Source of the DNA: JACPKO01 sp964406775
Lineage (GTDB): Bacteria > Patescibacteriota > Microgenomatia > Daviesbacterales > UBA10151
Direction: 5' to 3'
Assembly (NCBI GenBank): GCA_964406775.1
Contig: CAYOSW010000030.1
Location: 1 to 12,922 of the forward strand
DNA length: 12,922 nt
How positions within the stretch are numbered: position 1 is the stretch's first letter; every line of letters begins with the position of its first letter. Below are positions 1-5,759 of this stretch, in pieces. A program made the translations under genes and the position numbers. A model generated the notes under the pieces. It was not told the origin of the DNA and made no database searches. It saw only the letters and a list, made by a program, of their open reading frames with translations.

Positions 1-380
1 TTAAAGGAAAACTTTGGAAACTTCTAATTACCTATCTTATCTACGCAGTACTGATAGTCCTATTATTTTTACTTTTGATTATACCGGGAATTATTTTTAT
101 GGTTTATTGGTATTTCTTTGCTTATATTGTTTTAGACCAGGGACTTTCCGGAATGGCCGCTCTTAAGAAAAGCAAGGAATATATTAAGGGTCACTGGTGG
201 AAAACTTTCGCCCTCTTTGTTATAGCGGCGGTTTTGAGCGGAGTCGTCTCGTCAATCGTTTCGGGTATCGGCTCAAGCGATCAATTACTCGGAGGATTCT
301 TAATGGCAGTTTGTTCGGGACTTATCTCTGTTTACTTCGGTTACGTCGCAGTCGCTTACTACTTCAATTTAAAGAAATAG
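1..380 (+). CDS. Integral membrane protein, YciC/GDPD-membrane-domain-like (5' end missing)
   Basis: The frame is open from base 3 and ends at TAG 378-380, so this is the C-terminal ~125 residues of a longer protein whose start lies outside the window. A TTG at 75 could be read as a start, but coding-like sequence continues before it. The visible part has three or four strongly hydrophobic segments. The first ends in IIPGIIFMVYWYFFAYIVLDQG and is followed by a basic amphipathic stretch with the pattern AL-KSK-Y-KG-WW. That pattern (short helix, Ala-Leu, Ser, then a basic Gly-Trp turn before the next membrane helix) resembles the YciC and glycerophosphodiester phosphodiesterase membrane-domain families. 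These are polytopic proteins of unclear function. The family assignment is an inference from pattern only. It ends two bases before the 3' end of the convergent small gene on the minus strand. Confidence 0.6.
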   Translation, partial: KGKLWKLLITYLIYAVLIVLLFLLLIIPGIIFMVYWYFFAYIVLDQGLSGMAALKKSKEYIKGHWWKTFALFVIAAVLSGVVSSIVSGIGSSDQLLGGFLMAVCSGLISVYFGYVAVAYYFNLKK

Positions 381-382
381 CT

Positions 383-532
383 TCAGGATTTAACTTTTTT
401 AAACGGTTTTCCGTAAAGGTTACAGCTTTTAGTTCCGCATTTTGTTAGTCCGCCATCATATTGCTTTTGGGTAATCTGAGCCTTACAAGTGCCTTCACAA
501 ATATATGCAACTTTTTTATTTGATTTACCCAT
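383..532 (-). CDS. Small four-cysteine protein, putative zinc-binding (49 aa)
   Basis: The frame starts at ATG 532-530 and ends at TGA 385-383, encoding 49 residues. It is very basic (about ten Lys) and has four cysteines in two pairs: C12-x3-C16 within YICEGTCKA, and C32-x4-C37 within LTKCGTKSC, followed by NLYGKPF. Two CxnC pairs 16 residues apart in such a short protein suggest a single zinc-ribbon-like fold, though no metal binding can be shown here. The start lies four bases after the stop of the 150-residue gene upstream, with no Shine-Dalgarno, so translational coupling is likely. A perfect TATAAT (541-536) overlaps that stop codon but sits too close to the ATG to be a convincing promoter. 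I do not recognise a characterised family. Nucleic-acid or ribosome association is a guess from charge and cysteine pattern. The reading frame itself looks genuine because of the ordered Cys motif and compact spacing. Confidence 0.75.
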   Translation of the reverse strand: MGKSNKKVAYICEGTCKAQITQKQYDGGLTKCGTKSCNLYGKPFKKVKS

Positions 533-536
533 AAAA

Positions 537-989
537 TTATATTCTAGCTACTGTAATTGTTGATCCTGCCCTTAGAGGAGGTTTTGATGTGATGTTTTGT
601 GCTGGTTTCCTCAGCTCTTCTATAACAGGAGGTATCGCAGATGACAAATCGCGCCCCTCTAAATGCAAGAAACCTATACCAACCTCAGGACCTGTTACTC
701 CACCAGTCCGCTGTCTCATTACCGAAAGAAGATCGAGAGCTTCCTCATATCCTTCCCCAATTCTTGAAGTAGTAACCGTAATCATTGAAAGCCATAAAGG
801 AGAGCGGCTTTCCCGGTGAACTGATAGGACGACAGCTCTAACATCCTCAACTTTTACTAGATCTCGAAGGAAGGTACCTAGAGGACCCTCCCAGTGGAGC
901 GCTTGCAATTCACCCGCATATAACCCTGCTATTTTAGGCGCATCCTTAGGAAAGTGCGCCTCCCGCTCTTTAATCCTTCCAAACAACAT
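537..989 (-). CDS. Hypothetical protein, 150 aa, downstream of dnaJ
   Basis: ATG 989-987 to TAA 539-537, 150 residues. I do not recognise the family. It has no signal peptide, no clear membrane segment and no cysteines. The middle (about residues 45-110) alternates beta-like stretches (VRAVVLSVHRES, LWLSMITVTTSR) with a helix (EEALDLLSVMRQR), suggesting a small mixed alpha/beta cytoplasmic domain. The C-terminus holds IPPVIEELRKPAQ and a basic, proline-containing tail. Arginine outnumbers lysine, unlike the lysine-rich chaperones beside it, which may point to a different history. It starts 16 bases after the dnaJ stop codon and is followed within four bases by the four-cysteine gene, so the three could form one transcript. 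A TATAAT nine bases before the ATG may also give it its own leaderless transcript. Function unknown. Confidence 0.7.
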   Translation of the reverse strand: MLFGRIKEREAHFPKDAPKIAGLYAGELQALHWEGPLGTFLRDLVKVEDVRAVVLSVHRESRSPLWLSMITVTTSRIGEGYEEALDLLSVMRQRTGGVTGPEVGIGFLHLEGRDLSSAIPPVIEELRKPAQNITSKPPLRAGSTITVARI

Positions 990-997
990 AAGTTAAG

Positions 998-1003
998 ATT
1001 ATA
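998..1003 (-). promoter_or_regulatory. Possible -10 element for the 150-aa gene
   Basis: A perfect TATAAT reads on the minus strand from 1003 to 998, with eight bases between it and the ATG at 989. It lies in the 16-base gap after dnaJ. Normal spacing would put the transcript start about at the ATG, giving a leaderless mRNA. No good TTGACA-like -35 is present at 16-18 bases, and the region is AT-rich, so chance is possible. Confidence 0.35.
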
Positions 1004-1005
1004 AA

Positions 1006-1935
1006 CTAAAACCAACCTTTTTTCTTAGAATTCCTTAATATATTAAGTTGCTCGTAAAGCTTTTTCTCTTCGGACGATAAGGCTTTAGGCATTTCCAGTC
1101 TGACTCTGACATAATGATCTCCAAACCCGCCACGCATATTATTAACGCCTTTACCTTTAATGCGGATTAGCGAACCAGGCTGGGTTGCAGCTGGGACTTT
1201 TACTTTAACTCTGCCATTTACTGTTGTAACTTCAATCGTATCCCCTAAAACGATTTGCGGGATCGAAAGAGTGGCGTCGGTAAAAATATCCGCTCCTTCC
1301 CTTAAAAATTTATCGGATTTTGAAACCCGGAACACAATATCTATTTCATCAAACCTCATTCTGGTTCCATCATCAGCACCGGCCGGCACTTTTATGCGCA
1401 TTCTCTTGCGCTCGGTCTTTCCTTTATCATTCCTGACTTCGATTTCAATGTCTTTCTCCGCACCGTTTACCGCCTCCTCAAAGGTTAAGCTGAGTGAATA
1501 GGTCGGGCGGCGGCGGACGCCCTGCCCGAATGGCGAGCCTCCCCCCATCCCGAAAATCTGGTTAAATAAATCGAACGGATCCTCAAAATTTACATTCTGT
1601 CCGTCGGCTCCGCTTGACCAGGAATATGAGAAACCGCCGAAAGGATTTCCCTGGCCGCCGAAAGGATTAAAACCCTCTCCGAAAGGATTTCCGCCCATAC
1701 CGCCGGCTCCCCTGTCAAAAGCCGCGTGGCCGAATTGGTCGTAGGCCTGTTTTTTCTTAGGATCGGATAAAACCTGGTAGGCTTCCGATAGTTCCTTAAA
1801 TTTCTCAGCGGCTCCAGGGGATTTATCTACGTCCGGATGGTGTTTGCGGGCAAGTTTCCGGTACGCAGACTTAATCTCGGCTTCCGTTGCCGATTTTGTG
1901 ATGCCTAAAACTTCGTAGAAATCTCTTTTATTCAT
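1006..1935 (-). CDS. dnaJ: DnaJ/CbpA-type Hsp40 co-chaperone without zinc domain
   Basis: This is the J-domain partner of DnaK: it delivers unfolded clients and stimulates DnaK ATP hydrolysis. The J domain spans about residues 4-68, with the invariant HPD at 33-35 and the family signature KFKELSEAYQVLSD at 45-58. A Gly/Phe-rich linker follows (about 72-140, with repeated NPFG units). The two C-terminal substrate-binding beta domains run from about 143 to 285 (IKVPAGADDGTRMRF at 181-195; LSIPQIVLGDTIEV at 223-236). The four CxxCxGxG repeats of type I DnaJ are absent, so this is a type II (CbpA/DnaJ2-like) protein of 309 residues. The first C-terminal domain is shortened: GTRMRF runs almost directly into DIVFRV, without the usual loop containing a GGPPGDLYV-like motif. 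It is separated from the hrcA-grpE-dnaK unit by a terminator, and I see no CIRCE before it. No Shine-Dalgarno precedes ATG 1935. Confidence 0.95.
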   Translation of the reverse strand: MNKRDFYEVLGITKSATEAEIKSAYRKLARKHHPDVDKSPGAAEKFKELSEAYQVLSDPKKKQAYDQFGHAAFDRGAGGMGGNPFGEGFNPFGGQGNPFGGFSYSWSSGADGQNVNFEDPFDLFNQIFGMGGGSPFGQGVRRRPTYSLSLTFEEAVNGAEKDIEIEVRNDKGKTERKRMRIKVPAGADDGTRMRFDEIDIVFRVSKSDKFLREGADIFTDATLSIPQIVLGDTIEVTTVNGRVKVKVPAATQPGSLIRIKGKGVNNMRGGFGDHYVRVRLEMPKALSSEEKKLYEQLNILRNSKKKGWF

Positions 1936-2004
1936 AATTATTTGCAGGTTTCAGCGACCTTCGGTCTGATAAATCTTTTTTATCCATAGCTTACCCTTTA
2001 TATT

Positions 2005-2029
2005 AAAAAACCCCGGAATGTCCGAGGTT
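2005..2029 (-). terminator. Rho-independent terminator after the hrcA-grpE-dnaK-orf100 unit
   Basis: Read on the minus strand, bases 2029-2021 (AACCTCGGA) pair with 2017-2009 (TCCGGGGTT) across a 3-base loop, giving nine pairs including one T-G wobble. A run of T follows (2010-2005, the first two inside the stem). It lies 26 bases after the stop of the 100-residue gene and about 70 bases before the dnaJ ATG. It therefore probably ends, or partly ends, the heat-shock transcript before dnaJ. Confidence 0.8.
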
Positions 2030-2055
2030 AATAATTTTTTAATGGTTTTTCCCAG

Positions 2056-2358
2056 TTATTTACCCGATCTCCTGTTTAATTCTTTGCCGACCGCACCTGC
2101 CGTAACACTGCCTGCATAGCCTGTTTGATCAGCACGGTCAAACATTTCCCCTAATTCAGCCACCGGTGTATCAGTCAAATCGGGCACTCTGCTTCTCCGC
2201 GGTGCCACTCTCCTCTCAGGAACCGGTCCGCCGATTAAATCGATCTTTACCGTCCCTGCTTCCGGCCCTACTAAACCTCTGGCTCTTAAACTCGCTCCCA
2301 AGCCGCTAAAAATTTCGGTTGCCCTATCCGCGAGAGTTTGGGCATTCTTTTCAGGCAT
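2056..2358 (-). CDS. Hypothetical protein, 100 aa, between dnaK and the operon terminator
   Basis: ATG 2358-2356 to TAA 2058-2056, 100 residues. It starts three bases after the dnaK stop (TAA-TTA-ATG), with an AAGGA sequence inside the dnaK end, so it is very probably co-translated with dnaK and under HrcA control. I do not recognise a family. The N-terminal third is helical (NAQTLADRATEIFSGLGASLRARG). The centre is a basic, proline-rich, probably disordered stretch (residues about 46-58, ERRVAPRRSRVPD). The end has a helix (PVAELGEMFDRAD) and a small-residue region (AGSVTAGAVGKEL). It has no cysteine and no membrane segment. It is rich in arginine while DnaK and GrpE are rich in lysine. A chaperone-linked accessory role is an inference from position only. 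Confidence 0.7.
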   Translation of the reverse strand: MPEKNAQTLADRATEIFSGLGASLRARGLVGPEAGTVKIDLIGGPVPERRVAPRRSRVPDLTDTPVAELGEMFDRADQTGYAGSVTAGAVGKELNRRSGK

Positions 2359-2361
2359 TAA

Positions 2362-4293
2362 TTATTCTTCCTTTTTCTCTTCTTTGGGAGAATCCTCGAC
2401 CACTTCACCCTCAACGGTTTCGCCTTCTTTAGAAGATTCGGTACTATTCCCGTCCGGAGATTCGGAGCCTTCTGATGCCGGTTCTTGTGCACCTGAAGCA
2501 GGCTGATCCTTATACATAGCCGAGCCGATTTTCTGGAGACTTTCAGCCAGAGCATCAGCTTTTGTTTTTAAATCCTCCAGGGACGCATCTTTTGCCTCTT
2601 TAACAGCCTTAATTTTATCTTCAACCTCGGTTTTTACATCAGCCGGGACTTTATCACCCGCGTCTTTTAGTGATTTTTCAGCAGTATAAACTAAAGTATC
2701 AGCGTGGTTCCTGGTTTCAATTTCTTCTTTTTTCTTTTTATCAGCCTCAGCATTTGCCTCCGCCTCTTTGGTCATTTTCTCAACCTCATCCTTATCAAGG
2801 CCGGTTGAGCCGGTAATGGTGATTTTCTGTTCTTTACCCGAAGCCTTGTCCTTTGCGGAAACATTCAAAATTCCGTTAGCATCAATATCGAAAGTCACTT
2901 CAACCTGGGGGACACCTCTCGGAGCCGGAGGAATTCCGTCCAAAATAAATCTTCCCAGTGATTTGTTATCGGCAGCCATCGGCCGCTCGCCCTGCAAAAC
3001 ATTAATTTCAACAGAGGTCTGGTTATCCGAAGCGGTAGAGAAAGTTTCCGATTTCGAGCTCGGGATTGTGGTATTTCTCGGGATCAGGGGGGTTGATACC
3101 GAACCTAAAGTTTCAATTCCTAAAGTTAACGGTGTTACATCCAAAAGCAAAACGTCTTTAACTTCCCCGCCCAAAACTCCGCCCTGGATAGCCGCGCCGA
3201 TTGCCACAACTTCATCAGGATTGATTCCTCTGTGAGGCTCTTTGCCGAAGAATTTTTCAACCGCACTTTGCACCGCCGGCATCCTGGTCATTCCCCCAAC
3301 CAAAACAACCTCTCCTATATCCTTAGGATCCATCTTGGCATCAGACAACGCTGATCTCACGGCATCAAATGATTTATCAATCAGATCCTGAACAAGCGAT
3401 TCCAATTTGGCTCGGGAAAGCTTTGTTTCAAGATGCTTAGGTCCTGAAGCGTCAGCGGTCACAAAAGGAATGGAGATGTCGGTTTCCTGAGATGAAGAGA
3501 GTTCAATTTTTGCTTTTTCAGCCGCATCCTTAAGTCTCTGCAAAGCCTGTTTATCTTTTTTAAGATCGATTCCTTCGGTTTTCTGGAATTCTTCAACCAA
3601 CCAATCTATAACCACCTGATCAAAATCATCTCCGCCTAAATGAGTGTCGCCGTTTGTGGATTTAACTTCAAAAACTCCGTCGCCTAATTCCAAAACCGAA
3701 ATATCAAAAGTTCCGCCACCCAAATCATAGACTGCAATTGTGTGGGCAGTCTGCTTATCCAATCCGTATGCCAAAGCTGCTGCAGTCGGCTCATTGATAA
3801 TCCTTTGAACATTAAGTCCAGCAATTTCCCCGGCCTGTTTTGTTGCCTGGCGTTGGGCATCATCAAAATATGCGGGTACAGTAATTACCGCATCGGTTAC
3901 GGTTTCACCCAAATAGCTTTCGGCGTCAACCTTAATTTTCTGTAAAACTTTAGCCGAGATCTCCTGCGGAGTGTACTCTTTACCCTCTACAACGACCACT
4001 GCCATTCCGTTTTTACCGCTCTTGACCTCATACGGCAACCATTTCATATCCCTTTGCACTTCCGGATCATCGAATTTACGTCCCATCAGTCTTTTGACCG
4101 AGAAGATAGTTTCTTTTGGATTAACGATCGCCTGCCGTTTTGCCGGCGTTCCAACTACGTTTTTTAGAGGGTTCACAACCGAAGGGATAGTATTCCCTCC
4201 TTCAGCAGAGTGGATAACCTTAGGCTTTCCGCCCTCCATTACCGCAATACAGCTGTTTGTTGTTCCTAAGTCAATACCGATTATCTTGCTCAT
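2362..4293 (-). CDS. dnaK: Chaperone DnaK (Hsp70)
   Basis: ATP-dependent cytoplasmic chaperone that binds exposed hydrophobic peptide segments, in a cycle driven by DnaJ and GrpE. At 643 residues it is full length for bacterial DnaK. The actin-like ATPase domain starts with the phosphate-1 motif IGIDLGTTNSC (residues 5-15), carries the phosphate-2 motif YDLGGGTFDIS (189-199) and ends at the conserved hydrophobic linker DVLLLDVTPLTLG (380-392). The substrate-binding beta domain follows, with NVLQGER and DANGILNVSAKDK motifs. The helical lid and an acidic, proline-containing tail end in EEKKEE rather than the common EEVKDDKK-type end. ATG 4293 lies ten bases after the grpE stop and three bases before the next gene, so grpE, dnaK and the 100-residue gene are one transcription unit. 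Confidence 0.98.
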   Translation of the reverse strand: MSKIIGIDLGTTNSCIAVMEGGKPKVIHSAEGGNTIPSVVNPLKNVVGTPAKRQAIVNPKETIFSVKRLMGRKFDDPEVQRDMKWLPYEVKSGKNGMAVVVVEGKEYTPQEISAKVLQKIKVDAESYLGETVTDAVITVPAYFDDAQRQATKQAGEIAGLNVQRIINEPTAAALAYGLDKQTAHTIAVYDLGGGTFDISVLELGDGVFEVKSTNGDTHLGGDDFDQVVIDWLVEEFQKTEGIDLKKDKQALQRLKDAAEKAKIELSSSQETDISIPFVTADASGPKHLETKLSRAKLESLVQDLIDKSFDAVRSALSDAKMDPKDIGEVVLVGGMTRMPAVQSAVEKFFGKEPHRGINPDEVVAIGAAIQGGVLGGEVKDVLLLDVTPLTLGIETLGSVSTPLIPRNTTIPSSKSETFSTASDNQTSVEINVLQGERPMAADNKSLGRFILDGIPPAPRGVPQVEVTFDIDANGILNVSAKDKASGKEQKITITGSTGLDKDEVEKMTKEAEANAEADKKKKEEIETRNHADTLVYTAEKSLKDAGDKVPADVKTEVEDKIKAVKEAKDASLEDLKTKADALAESLQKIGSAMYKDQPASGAQEPASEGSESPDGNSTESSKEGETVEGEVVEDSPKEEKKEE

Positions 4294-4303
4294 ATATTTA
4301 TAC

Positions 4304-4858
4304 TTACTCTTTCTTTCCGACGATAACTCTTGCCGGTTTCAATATTTTACCATTTAGCATATATCCTTTTTCAACAACCTCCAAGATTTTACCATCTTCA
4401 CCTTCCCTTGTGTCTACAGCTTCGTGAAGGGTTGGATCAAAATCTCCGTCTGCTTTTATTTCCTCCAACCCTTCACTTTGCAAAACCTGCTGAAGCTGTA
4501 AATTTGCCATCTTCACGCCCTTATACCAAGCCGATTTTTGTTCATCCTCTGAAACTCCCTTAAACGCCTGATCAAAATAATGCATCACTCCTGCAATTCT
4601 GGTCAGTAAATTAGTTACTGCCCAACTATTCATCTCGGATCTTCCTTCGGCAATTCTTTTTTCTAAATTCTGATAGTCCGCCATTGCCCGTTTATACAAG
4701 CCCTCCATTTTCTGAGCCAGATCTGTCATTGCCTCGAACTCTTCTTTCATCCTTTGAAGCTCCGCCTGCATAGCTTCAAATTCTTCCAAACTTACCTCTG
4801 ATTTCCTGTCTTCGGCCTGTTCTTCTTCTTTCTGATTAACATCCTGTTTTTTATTCAT
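4304..4858 (-). CDS. grpE: Nucleotide exchange factor GrpE
   Basis: GrpE is a dimer that opens the DnaK nucleotide pocket to release ADP. The protein is 184 residues, the usual length. The N-terminus is charged and probably flexible, followed by a long coiled coil with heptad-like Glu/Met/Leu spacing (about residues 22-75). A four-helix dimer region follows (about 78-130). The beta-rich head that contacts DnaK holds FDPTLHEAV (140-148) and GYMLNGKILKPARVIV (165-180), both diagnostic of the family. The start at ATG 4858 lies five bases after the hrcA stop, and the gene stops ten bases before dnaK. No Shine-Dalgarno is evident, so coupled translation from hrcA is likely. Confidence 0.96.
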   Translation of the reverse strand: MNKKQDVNQKEEEQAEDRKSEVSLEEFEAMQAELQRMKEEFEAMTDLAQKMEGLYKRAMADYQNLEKRIAEGRSEMNSWAVTNLLTRIAGVMHYFDQAFKGVSEDEQKSAWYKGVKMANLQLQQVLQSEGLEEIKADGDFDPTLHEAVDTREGEDGKILEVVEKGYMLNGKILKPARVIVGKKE

Positions 4859-4863
4859 ATTTA

Positions 4864-5589
4864 CTAATAACTTTTAACTGCCTGATCAATCAAATTACTC
4901 GTATACCTGACATAGGGCAATATCACCGGAAAATTCATTCTGGCCGGACCGATTACTCCGATAATCCCGCCTTTTCCGGTTCCCTCAAATTTGCAAAACA
5001 CAAACCCCGCCGGACTTAGATGCTCAATTCCTAAATCCTCTCCGAATAAAATATGCATCGGATCGGGACCGACTGCTCTACCGATAATCTCCCGCAACCG
5101 CGGATTTTCATCAAACAGCGATAAAACAAATCTGGTTACGTCGATATCCTCAAATTCCGGAAAATCCAGAATATGGTAAGCCCCGGAAAATAAAACTTCG
5201 TCATCCTCATTGACCGCCAAAGAAAGCATATGTAATTTTTGTGATAAAGATCTGACCGCTTCTTTAACCAATAAATTACTGGTGTGCCTTTTTTGCCAGA
5301 GGTTCTGTTTGATGGAAACTTCCGCCGCGACCGGCAGTTCTTTTTCCTTCATCAGCTCCTGGATATACACCCTAAAACCCATCGAGGTCGGGACTCTGCC
5401 TGCCGAAGTATGGGGCTGTTTTAGAAATCCCATATCCGTAAGTTTCACCATCTCGTTGCGGATGGTCGCAGGGGACACCCCCAAATTAACTTCTTTTTCT
5501 ATCGTCTCCGAACCGACGGACTCTCCGTTTTTAACGTGCAATTCAATAATTGCTTTAAGCAATTCCTTCTGTCTGTCTGAAAGTTCCAT
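4864..5589 (-). CDS. hrcA: Heat-inducible transcription repressor HrcA (short form)
   Basis: HrcA binds the CIRCE operator and represses chaperone operons; in studied species its activity depends on GroEL. The winged-helix DNA-binding domain is clear at residues 1-75, with SPATIRNEM (39-47) and PHTSAGRVPT (59-68). The C-terminal end of the GAF-like core is recognisable by GVIGPARMN (211-219) and the following helix. The protein has 241 residues, about 100 fewer than the usual ~340. The missing part is internal: LSQKLHMLSLAV (115-126) leads almost directly to the segment around GAYHILDFPEF, so the inserted dimerisation domain and part of the GAF-like fold appear to be absent. It is the first gene of its operon and has CIRCE 12 bases before its start, so it regulates itself together with grpE and dnaK. 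An AAGGAA stands next to the ATG. Confidence 0.95.
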   Translation of the reverse strand: MELSDRQKELLKAIIELHVKNGESVGSETIEKEVNLGVSPATIRNEMVKLTDMGFLKQPHTSAGRVPTSMGFRVYIQELMKEKELPVAAEVSIKQNLWQKRHTSNLLVKEAVRSLSQKLHMLSLAVNEDDEVLFSGAYHILDFPEFEDIDVTRFVLSLFDENPRLREIIGRAVGPDPMHILFGEDLGIEHLSPAGFVFCKFEGTGKGGIIGVIGPARMNFPVILPYVRYTSNLIDQAVKSY

Positions 5590-5590
5590 T

Positions 5591-5596
5591 TTCCTT
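5591..5596 (-). promoter_or_regulatory. Shine-Dalgarno of hrcA
   Basis: AAGGAA reads on the minus strand from 5596 to 5591, ending one base before the ATG at 5589. The AGG core is three to four bases from the start, which is closer than normal. It is notable because most genes in this window have no Shine-Dalgarno at all. Confidence 0.5.
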
Positions 5597-5601
5597 AAGG
5601 T

Positions 5602-5628
5602 TTAGCACTAATGTACCACGAGTGCTAG
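5602..5628 (-). promoter_or_regulatory. CIRCE operator (HrcA binding site)
   Basis: The inverted repeat is TTAGCACTA (5602-5610), nine bases, then GAGTGCTAG (5620-5628). The known CIRCE consensus is TTAGCACTC-N9-GAGTGCTAA. Only the outermost base on one side and the innermost base on the other differ, leaving seven paired positions in the arms. It overlaps the -10 hexamer, the end of the spacer and the predicted transcript start of the hrcA promoter, so bound HrcA would block RNA polymerase. Confidence 0.95.
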
Positions 5629-5638
5629 TTACTGTCAA
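5610..5638 (-). promoter_or_regulatory. Vegetative-type promoter of the hrcA-grpE-dnaK operon
   Basis: On the minus strand a consensus -35 TTGACA (5638-5633) is followed by a 17-base spacer and a -10 TACATT (5615-5610, four of six consensus bases). The expected transcript start is near 5603, giving a leader of about 14 bases. The strong -35 with an overlapping CIRCE fits high output when HrcA is released. Confidence 0.85.
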
Positions 5639-5659
5639 GAGGTCTTAGCGTCTTTAGGG

Positions 5660-5689
5660 TTGATTTTTTATAAGATAAGTCCTAATAAT
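5660..5689 (+). promoter_or_regulatory. Possible promoter of the MFS gene
   Basis: TTGATT (5660-5665) and AATAAT (5684-5689) are 18 bases apart on the plus strand, about 70 bases before the ATG at 5760. The region is AT-rich, so this is tentative. The 170-base gap between hrcA and the MFS gene (5590-5759) also holds the divergent hrcA promoter and CIRCE. I see nothing else in it. Confidence 0.35.
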
Positions 5690-5759
5690 TAACACATAGC
5701 CCTTTTTTTAGTAAACTCCTTTTAAATCTCCGGGTTCTGGAATTTTTGGGCCAGTAATT

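Noticed and set aside
536..541. TATAAT as a promoter for the four-cysteine gene
   Set aside because: Only three bases separate it from the ATG, so the transcript start would fall inside or after the start codon; coupling to the gene upstream is more likely.
1160..1501. 113-residue plus-strand frame opposite dnaJ
   Set aside because: Antisense to the conserved C-terminal domains of DnaJ, with no independent support.
1956..1966. Small hairpin GACC-TTC-GGTC before dnaJ as a possible regulator
   Set aside because: Only four pairs and no T-run or known motif; too weak to call an RNA thermometer or riboswitch.
2768..3235. 155-residue plus-strand frame opposite dnaK
   Set aside because: It is antisense to the highly conserved DnaK coding sequence and has no recognisable features; it is a shadow of codon bias.
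3971..4357. 128-residue plus-strand frame across the dnaK start
   Set aside because: It is antisense to dnaK and the end of grpE, with low-information composition; treated as a shadow.
5698..5711. T-run in the hrcA/MFS gap as a terminator
   Set aside because: There is no GC stem before it on the plus strand, and both flanking genes start, rather than end, in this gap.
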